DNA from: Stenotrophomonas sp.
GTDB taxonomy: Bacteria > Pseudomonadota > Gammaproteobacteria > Xanthomonadales > Xanthomonadaceae
NCBI GenBank assembly: GCA_003525885.1
Contig: DQIG01000290.1
Location: 1 to 5,635 of the forward strand
Length of the DNA: 5,635 nt
Reading direction: 5' to 3'
Program-made: the position numbers and the translations under genes
The notes under the pieces: model-generated
Database searches by the model: none
What the model was told of the DNA's origin: nothing
The model's input: only the letters and a program-made list of their open reading frames with translations
Shown: piece by piece, positions 1-4,242 of the stretch
Numbering within the stretch: position 1 is the stretch's first letter
Layout: each line of letters starts with the position of its first letter

Positions 1-6
1 ACACCC

Positions 7-37
7 AAAACCCCGCTGCTCATGCAGCGGGGTTTTT
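7..37. terminator. Bidirectional rho-independent terminator
   Basis: The arms CCCCGCTGC (11-19) and GCAGCGGGG (24-32) pair perfectly around a TCAT loop. A-runs at 7-10 and T-runs at 33-37 flank them, extending the stem and supplying a U tract in both directions. The plus-strand tract (TTTTTCTTT) is the stronger, so the main role is probably to end a plus-strand gene lying left of the window. In the other orientation it can back up the terminator at 216-243 for the minus-strand peptidase gene. Confidence 0.85.
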
Positions 38-59
38 CTTTGTACGCAGAAAATGCGGT

Positions 60-130
60 GGTGGTGCCCGCTGGCCGGCGGATGAGTTGATGGACCCGCC
101 GCCGTTTGCCGGCCAGCGGCCGGCACTACC
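60..130. repeat. Inverted pair of REP (SMAG-like) elements
   Basis: The right-hand copy (107-129, read on the minus strand) begins with the tetranucleotide GTAG and continues into a perfect 7-bp stem, 108-114 with 118-124, around an AGC loop. The left-hand copy (60-80, plus strand) is a decayed version with GTGG in place of GTAG and three bases missing. The two copies face each other. Positions 69-79 pair with 108-118 over 11 bp, and 60-68 pair with 122-130 with one G-T wobble, so the whole unit can fold into one long hairpin with a 28-nt loop. A GTAG head on a GC-rich stem is the hallmark of the SMAG repeats of Stenotrophomonas maltophilia. Assignment to that family is from memory. Such paired elements (REPINs) are thought to be moved by a RAYT transposase encoded elsewhere. 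Confidence 0.75.
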
Positions 131-131
131 A

Positions 132-155
132 ATAGATCCACGCCATGCGTGGATG
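132..155 (+). repeat. REP-like stem-loop, ATCCACGC type
   Basis: The arms ATCCACGC (136-143) and GCGTGGAT (147-154) form a perfect 8-bp stem around a three-base loop. ATAG at 132-135 precedes the stem, one base away from the GTAG head. This looks like a second sequence subtype of the same Stenotrophomonas REP family, immediately next to the pair at 60-130. The perfect stem suggests it is younger or better conserved than the left-hand copy of that pair. Confidence 0.65.
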
Positions 156-176
156 GAATGCTCCCGCGAACAGCGA

Positions 177-200
177 TGCCAACCAGGGTTGGCACCCACC
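177..200 (-). repeat. REP-like stem-loop, TGCCAACC type
   Basis: TGCCAAC (177-183) pairs with GTTGGCA (188-194) around a CAGG loop. Read on the minus strand, the element is preceded by GGTGGG, where a GTAG-type head has become GTGG. It is inverted relative to the element at 132-155, so the two could be the ends of a second REP dimer, although their stems differ in sequence. It stops 16 bases before the T tract of the peptidase-gene terminator. Confidence 0.55.
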
Positions 201-215
201 CATGGCGGAGCGCAC

Positions 216-243
216 AAAAAAAACGGCGCCCCGTGGGGCGCCG
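216..243 (-). terminator. Rho-independent terminator of the M28 peptidase gene
   Basis: Read on the minus strand, CGGCGCCC and GGGCGCCG (236-243 with 224-231) form an 8-bp all-GC stem with a four-base loop. Eight T residues follow at once (the A-run at 216-223 on the plus strand). It lies 37 bp past the stop codon of the peptidase gene, as expected for the end of that transcript. Confidence 0.9.
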
Positions 244-280
244 CTTCGCTCTCAACGATGTTCAGTCGAGCATGGCCGAC

Positions 281-1990
281 TTACTTGGCCGGGGCCTTGT
301 CCTTCATCATCGCGTCGCGGGCCGCCTTGAACGGGTTGCCTGCATACCAGTTCGGCCAACGATCGCCACCGGCCAGTTCCTTGCCCACGCCGTACATCAA
401 CTGCAGGTCTTCGACGGTGCCGTCCAGCTTCCAGGTGGCAGCGTCGAACTCGTCCTTCGGGCCGTGGTAACGGTTGGCGCCGTAGTCCGCCGCGGCCTTG
501 CGGCCTGCTTCCACGCCACCCTCGCGCAGGTCTTCGCCGCCATCGGCGTACAGGGCCGGAACGCCCGCCTTGGCGAAGTTGAAGTGATCCGAGCGGAAGT
601 AGAAGCCGCTCTGCACCGAGGTCTCACCGTGCAGGGTACGGTCCTGCGCGGCGGCCAGCGGCTTGAGGATGTCCTCCAGCTCCGAGCTGCCAAAGCCGGT
701 GACGGTCACGTCCTTGGCACGGCCGGCCACCGACATCGCGTCGATGTTGATCACACCGGCGATCTTGTCCAGCGGGAAGGTCGGGTGGGCGACGTAGTAC
801 TTCGAACCCAACAGGCCGGATTCTTCCAGGGTCACCGCCAGGAACACTACCGAACGCTCCGGCTTCGGATCCTGGTGGGCCATGGCTTCGGCCACTTCGA
901 GAATGCCGGCTACACCGGTCGCGTTGTCGACTGCGCCGTTGTAGATGTTGTCGCCGGTCTCACCCTCATGCTTGCCCAGGTGGTCCCAGTGCGCCATGTA
1001 CAGCACGGCCTCGTCAGCGCGCTTGCTGCCTGGCAGCACGCCGACCACGTTGCGCGACTGCTTCTGTGCGATCTGGCTCTTCAGGTCGACCGCAGCGGTG
1101 GCCTTCAGCGGCACCGGCTTGAAACCGCGCTTGCTGGCATCCTTGTAGGCCTGCGCCAGATCCAGGCCGGCACCGGCGAACAGGGCCTTGGCGGCCTCCG
1201 CGCTCAGCCAGCCCTGTACCGGGATACGCGCTTCCGGGTCATCCTTGGCGGGCAGGTCGTACTGCGGGCCGGCCCAGGAATTCTTCACCACGTCCCAGCC
1301 GTAGGATGCGCCGGCGGTGTCGTGCACGATCAGCGCGGCAGCGGCGCCCTTGCGCGCGGCTTCCTCGAACTTGTAGGTCCAGCGGCCGTAGTAGGTCATG
1401 CGCTTGCCGTCGAACAGCTTCGCATCATCGACATGGAAGCCCGGGTCATTGACGAACATCACGACCGTCTTGCCCTTCCAGTCCTGGCCGGCGTAGTCGT
1501 TCCACTTCTGCTCCGGCGCATCGACGCCATAGCCGACGAACACCAGGTCGCTGGCATCGACCTTCACCTCGGCCTGGCCGGTACGGGTACCGACCACCAT
1601 GTCGGTGCCGAACTTCAGTTCGGTGGTCTTGCCGCCCTGGGTGATCTTCAGCACGGTCGATTCGTCGGCCGTGGTCTCGGTCATCGGCACATCCTGGAAC
1701 CAGCTGTCGCCGTTGCCGGGCTGCAGGCCAATGCGCTGCATCTGGTCGCGGATGTAGTTGACCGTCAGTTCTTCGCCCTTGCTGCCCGGGGCGCGGCCTT
1801 CGAACTCATCCGAGGCCAGGGTCTTGACCATCTCGGCGAAGTCGCCGGCATTGATCTCCGGAGAGAACTGATGGGCGGACGGCTTTGCAGCAGCGGTATC
1901 GGTGGCCGGCGTGGCAGCCGGCGTGTCTTCGCCTTTGCAGGCACTGAGCGCGGCCGCGGCGGCCAGGCACAGGAGGAGTTTGCGGGGCAT
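281..1990 (-). CDS. M28-family zinc metallopeptidase, PA domain, predicted lipoprotein
   Basis: This is a 569-residue predicted aminopeptidase/carboxypeptidase-type enzyme that would hydrolyse peptides outside the inner membrane. Residues 1-18 are a lipoprotein signal with lipobox LSAC (Cys18). Lys at +2 predicts outer-membrane sorting. An Ala/Thr/Pro-rich linker follows. A protease-associated (PA) insert spans roughly residues 130-290, with FVGYGV at 151-156. The catalytic domain shows the M28 metal-site pattern: AHWDHLG (His334, Asp336), GAVDNATG (Asp355, expected to bridge the two zincs), EESG (Glu389 as likely general base, Glu390 as ligand), NID (Asp417) and YHGPKDEFD (His509). All expected ligands are present, so the enzyme should be active. 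A longer frame reaches an ATG at 2023, but the start at 1990 has a good ribosome site and gives a proper signal peptide. The gene probably shares a transcript with the VNG-repeat gene upstream; a weak -10-like GATACT at 2048-2053 could add a local promoter. Substrate specificity cannot be told. Confidence 0.93.
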   Translation of the reverse strand: MPRKLLLCLAAAAALSACKGEDTPAATPATDTAAAKPSAHQFSPEINAGDFAEMVKTLASDEFEGRAPGSKGEELTVNYIRDQMQRIGLQPGNGDSWFQDVPMTETTADESTVLKITQGGKTTELKFGTDMVVGTRTGQAEVKVDASDLVFVGYGVDAPEQKWNDYAGQDWKGKTVVMFVNDPGFHVDDAKLFDGKRMTYYGRWTYKFEEAARKGAAAALIVHDTAGASYGWDVVKNSWAGPQYDLPAKDDPEARIPVQGWLSAEAAKALFAGAGLDLAQAYKDASKRGFKPVPLKATAAVDLKSQIAQKQSRNVVGVLPGSKRADEAVLYMAHWDHLGKHEGETGDNIYNGAVDNATGVAGILEVAEAMAHQDPKPERSVVFLAVTLEESGLLGSKYYVAHPTFPLDKIAGVINIDAMSVAGRAKDVTVTGFGSSELEDILKPLAAAQDRTLHGETSVQSGFYFRSDHFNFAKAGVPALYADGGEDLREGGVEAGRKAAADYGANRYHGPKDEFDAATWKLDGTVEDLQLMYGVGKELAGGDRWPNWYAGNPFKAARDAMMKDKAPAK

Positions 1991-1996
1991 CGTCGA

Positions 1997-2001
1997 TTCC
2001 T
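1997..2001 (-). promoter_or_regulatory. Ribosome binding site that sets the peptidase start
   Basis: AGGAA on the minus strand lies six bases before the ATG at 1990. This supports that start over the in-frame ATG at 2023, which would add 11 residues (MRPPFVPQEST) ahead of the lipoprotein signal. Confidence 0.7.
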
Positions 2002-2077
2002 GGGGAACAAAGGGCGGCCGCACCTCGAGCGCGACCGGTTAACAGCGAGTATCACCGAACCGGCAGGTCCGGCGGGT

Positions 2078-2740
2078 TCAGTCGGCCGGCGCGGTTTCGG
2101 TGTCGAACGGGATCGGCTCGGCACCGGTTACCGGGCCGATGCGCGCGGTGCGATGCACGTACAGCACCACCTCGCGTTCGAACTGGAGCGGACCATTGAC
2201 CACTGCATTGGGGCCGATGATCACGCGCGGCTTGCGGCTGGCGGTCAGCGAGACACTGAAGTTCGGCTTGCGCACATGCACGCCGCCGTTGACCTGCGAA
2301 CCGATACCGACGGTGATGTCACCGTTGACGGTCTCCACGTCCTTGCCGACGCGGCTCTCGACCAGGCCGATGCCGCCGTTGACGGTCTCGACGCCGCCTT
2401 CGATCTGGCTGCCGCGATCGGTGAAGATGCTGCCGTTGACGGTGCTGACGCTGCCGCTGGCGATCACTTCACGCCCGAGGCGTACACCGCCGTTGACCGT
2501 TTCGATCTTGCCGGTGCGCGCGCGGTCGGCGACCTTCACCCCACCGTTGACAGTGTCGATGCTGCCGGTCTCGACGCCTTCGCCGACGCGGATGCCGCCG
2601 TTCACGGTGTCCAGCTTGCCGTAGCGTTGACCGGGTTCGGCGCTGATGCTGCCGTTGACCTTGCTGATGTTCTCCTGGGCACATACCGGCCCGGCGGCCA
2701 GCAGTACGCCCAACAGCAGCGGAATGGAAAGAGTTTTCAT
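2078..2740 (-). CDS. Exported VNG-ladder repeat protein, predicted beta-solenoid
   Basis: This is a 220-residue protein of unknown function. Residues 1-21 look like a Sec signal peptide (MKT, a hydrophobic core, cleavage after VCA); GPVC is a poor lipobox, so a soluble exported protein is more likely than a lipoprotein. The mature part is a ladder of (I/V)xTVNG(G/S)(I/V) motifs. VNG falls at residues 28, 46, 64, 82, 101, 120, 138, 150 and 181, mostly 18-19 apart, with alternating Val/Ile and many Gly. That spacing fits one coil of a beta-helix per repeat, with Asn-Gly at a turn. The tail (about 172-204, VIIGPNAVVNG to TARIGPVTGA) has a hexapeptide-like rhythm. It resembles DUF4097-type beta-strand repeat proteins and, more distantly, bactofilin-like ones; this is from pattern alone. 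The start has GAGG five bases upstream. It lies 87 bp before the M28 peptidase gene on the same strand. A structural or ligand-binding envelope role is a guess. No catalytic motif is visible. Confidence 0.85.
   Translation of the reverse strand: MKTLSIPLLLGVLLAAGPVCAQENISKVNGSISAEPGQRYGKLDTVNGGIRVGEGVETGSIDTVNGGVKVADRARTGKIETVNGGVRLGREVIASGSVSTVNGSIFTDRGSQIEGGVETVNGGIGLVESRVGKDVETVNGDITVGIGSQVNGGVHVRKPNFSVSLTASRKPRVIIGPNAVVNGPLQFEREVVLYVHRTARIGPVTGAEPIPFDTETAPAD
2288..2659 (-). repeat. Tandem coding repeats, 54-57 bp period
   Basis: Inside the VNG-ladder gene, GTTGAC (plus-strand reading of GTCAAC, from Val-Asn) recurs at 2288, 2324, 2378, 2435, 2492, 2546 and 2654, with the variant GTTCAC at 2600. 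The intervals are 36, 54, 57, 57, 54, 54 and 54 bp, all multiples of three. The flanking bases are partly shared as well (for example CCGCCGTTGAC and GGTCTC/GGTGTC), so the array is still visible in the DNA and not only in the protein. Confidence 0.85.
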
Positions 2741-2782
2741 GGGGACCTCGATGGATGTGCGGCTGGCAGGCCGCGTGCGGAG

Positions 2783-2811
2783 ATGTCACCATTCCCCGGT
2801 ACCCCCTGCAA
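2783..2811 (-). promoter_or_regulatory. Candidate sigma-70-type promoter for the VNG-ladder gene
   Basis: Read on the minus strand, TTGCAG (2806-2811) and TGACAT (2783-2788) are 17 bases apart and lie about 43 bases before the ATG at 2740. The -35 match is fair and the -10 match is weak (three of six). The placement between divergent genes makes a promoter necessary somewhere here, but these exact hexamers are tentative. I saw no convincing promoter for envC in the same gap. Confidence 0.25.
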
Positions 2812-2835
2812 CTGCCTGAAGTCACTGGAAAGCCC

Positions 2836-4134
2836 TTGCGCGACAACGCCTTCCCATCACGCCGACATCACATCGCCGCTGCCCGCGGCGGGCGCTGCCT
2901 GCTGCTGGGGCTGGCGTTGGCGCTTGCCCTGCCGCTGCCCGGCGCTGCGCAGACCACCCGCGAGACCGAGCGCAAGCTGCAGAAACTGCGCAGCGAGCTG
3001 AAGGGCGTGGCGCAGGAACGGCGGCAGATCGAAGGGCAGCGTGGTCAGGCATCGCAGCAGCTGCGCGAGGCCGACGAGAAGGTGGCACGCACCGGCCGCG
3101 CGCTCGCACAGACGGAAACCGCGCTGCGCGAGCAGGGCCGCGCCCTGGCCGAAGCCGAGCAGCGCCGCAGCAGCCTGCAGGCCAACCTGGCCCAGCAGCA
3201 CCGTGAACTGGCCGGGCTGCTGCGCGCGGCGTATCAGCTCGGCAACCACGCGCCACTGAAGCTGCTGCTGTCGCAGGACACGGTGGCCGATGCCAACCGT
3301 GCCCTGGCCTACCATCGCTATCTGCAGCGCGAACGTGCGCAGCGGATCACCACGCTGACCGCCGACCTGAAGGAACTGGAAGCGCTGCAGGTGCAGATCG
3401 CCGAGCGCAAGCAGAAGCTGCAGGGTGCGCAGCAGGACCAGAAGCAGCAGGCTGCGGCGCTGGCGGCCGATCGCCGTGATCGCGCGCAGACCGTGGCCTC
3501 GCTGGACGAACGCTTCAAGGACCAGCGCGAGAAGGAGCAGGCCCTGGGCCAGGACGCCAAGGCGCTGGAAACGCTGCTGGCCAACCTGCGTGCCGCTGCC
3601 GCGCGGGCCGAAGCCGAGCGGCGTGCGGCTGCACGTCGAGCCGCCGCCGAAAAGGCCGCTGCCGAGCGGGCCGCACGCCAGGCCGCCGCGCAGGGCCGTC
3701 CGCCGCCGCCAACCAAGGTTCCACCTGCGGTGGCGTCTGCACCTGCACCGAAGGTCGGTGGCTTGGGCTGGCCGTTGTCCGGCAACCTGCTGGCCCGATA
3801 CGGCGGCAAGCTGCCCGATGGCCGCACCAGCAGCGGCGTGCTGATCGGCGCGCCTGCCGGAAGCACCGTCACCGCCGTGGCCGATGGCACCGTGGTGTTC
3901 TCCGACTGGATGACCGGTTACGGCATGATCCTGATCGTCGACCACGGCAACGGCTACATGAGCCTGTACGCCCACAACGACACCCTGCTGAAGGATGCCG
4001 GCGCGCGGGTCAGCCGCGGTGATGCGGTGGCCAAGGTCGGCAATTCCGGCGGCCAGGGCGTTACCGCGCTGTACTTCGAGCTGCGCCGTGGCGGGCAGCC
4101 GGTCAACCCGGACAGCTGGCTGCAGCGGCGCTGA
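2836..4134 (+). CDS. envC: Murein hydrolase activator EnvC, degenerate LytM/M23 domain
   Basis: EnvC homologues are periplasmic and activate N-acetylmuramoyl-L-alanine amidases at the septum; in E. coli EnvC is recruited by FtsEX. From the TTG at 2836 the product has 432 residues, close to E. coli EnvC (about 419). Residues 1-38 are a signal peptide (RR-HH n-region, Leu/Ala core, cleavage near PGAA). Residues 40-250 are Gln/Glu/Arg/Leu-rich coiled coil, then an Ala/Arg/Glu-rich stretch (253-286) and a Pro-rich linker (288-304). The LytM domain is about 308-432. The catalytic pattern is lost: RxHxGxD reads R330-T-S332-S-G-V-L336, and the HxH of active M23 enzymes reads A411-L-Y413 before FEL. 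Only H380 (LYAH) remains. This matches non-enzymatic EnvC proteins. The frame is open back to an ATG at 2755, but that start would put about 27 extra residues before the signal peptide and lie 15 bp from the divergent ATG. The TTG has only a weak ribosome site (GGAAAG, 2827-2832). ctpA follows after 108 bp. Confidence 0.92.
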   Translation: MRDNAFPSRRHHIAAARGGRCLLLGLALALALPLPGAAQTTRETERKLQKLRSELKGVAQERRQIEGQRGQASQQLREADEKVARTGRALAQTETALREQGRALAEAEQRRSSLQANLAQQHRELAGLLRAAYQLGNHAPLKLLLSQDTVADANRALAYHRYLQRERAQRITTLTADLKELEALQVQIAERKQKLQGAQQDQKQQAAALAADRRDRAQTVASLDERFKDQREKEQALGQDAKALETLLANLRAAAARAEAERRAAARRAAAEKAAAERAARQAAAQGRPPPPTKVPPAVASAPAPKVGGLGWPLSGNLLARYGGKLPDGRTSSGVLIGAPAGSTVTAVADGTVVFSDWMTGYGMILIVDHGNGYMSLYAHNDTLLKDAGARVSRGDAVAKVGNSGGQGVTALYFELRRGGQPVNPDSWLQRR

Positions 4135-4163
4135 ATCCGGGCCCGCCGGATGCGGGCCGGATT
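4134..4163 (+). terminator. Strong hairpin at the envC stop codon
   Basis: GGCCCGC (4140-4146) pairs with GCGGGCC (4152-4158) around CGGAT. After one bulged G the stem continues, AATCC (4134-4138) with GGATT (4159-4163), giving 12 bp in all. The first paired base is the last base of the envC stop codon. No T tract follows (CAACGGGAATTTA), so it is not a standard intrinsic terminator. It may attenuate transcription, protect the envC mRNA 3' end, or end transcription only partly before ctpA. Confidence 0.5.
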
Positions 4164-4189
4164 CAACGGGAATTTAGCTGTGCTTCGCG

Positions 4190-4195
4190 CATAAT
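4190..4195 (+). promoter_or_regulatory. Candidate -10 element for ctpA
   Basis: CATAAT matches five of six bases of the TATAAT consensus. It lies in the only AT-richer patch between envC and ctpA, 47 bases before the ctpA ATG. No good -35 box is seen at 16-18 bases upstream (the sequence there reads CGGGAAT). It may be a weak or activator-dependent promoter giving ctpA some transcription independent of envC. Confidence 0.35.
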
Positions 4196-4231
4196 CGGTG
4201 CATGTGCCTTGGGCACGATGCCAACGTCGAC

Positions 4232-4236
4232 AGGAG
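4232..4236 (+). promoter_or_regulatory. Ribosome binding site of ctpA
   Basis: AGGAG lies six bases before the ATG at 4243. It is the strongest ribosome site in the window and fixes the ctpA start, which is followed directly by a signal peptide. Confidence 0.85.
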
Positions 4237-4242
4237 TGATCC

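Noticed and set aside
2057..2079. Small palindrome (GAACC with GGTTC, or CCGG with CCGG) at the end of the VNG-ladder gene, considered as a terminator.
   Set aside because: The alternative stems are only 4-5 bp, compete with each other, and have no T tract on the minus strand.
2288..2659. Regular short repeats that could suggest a CRISPR array.
   Set aside because: The repeated block is only 6-11 bases, the period is always a multiple of three, and the repeats encode the VNG motif of an open reading frame. This is a protein repeat.
149..3001. A 950-codon open frame on the plus strand, antisense to both minus-strand genes.
   Set aside because: It lies opposite two clearly recognisable genes, crosses their intergenic gaps and runs into envC. 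Its translation is Val/Ala/Gly/Asp/His/Arg-rich with no domain, as expected for an antisense shadow in high-GC DNA.
2857..3975. A 372-codon minus-strand open frame opposite envC.
   Set aside because: It mirrors the coiled-coil and LytM coding sequence, has low-complexity Leu/Gln/Arg/Gly composition and no recognisable domain.
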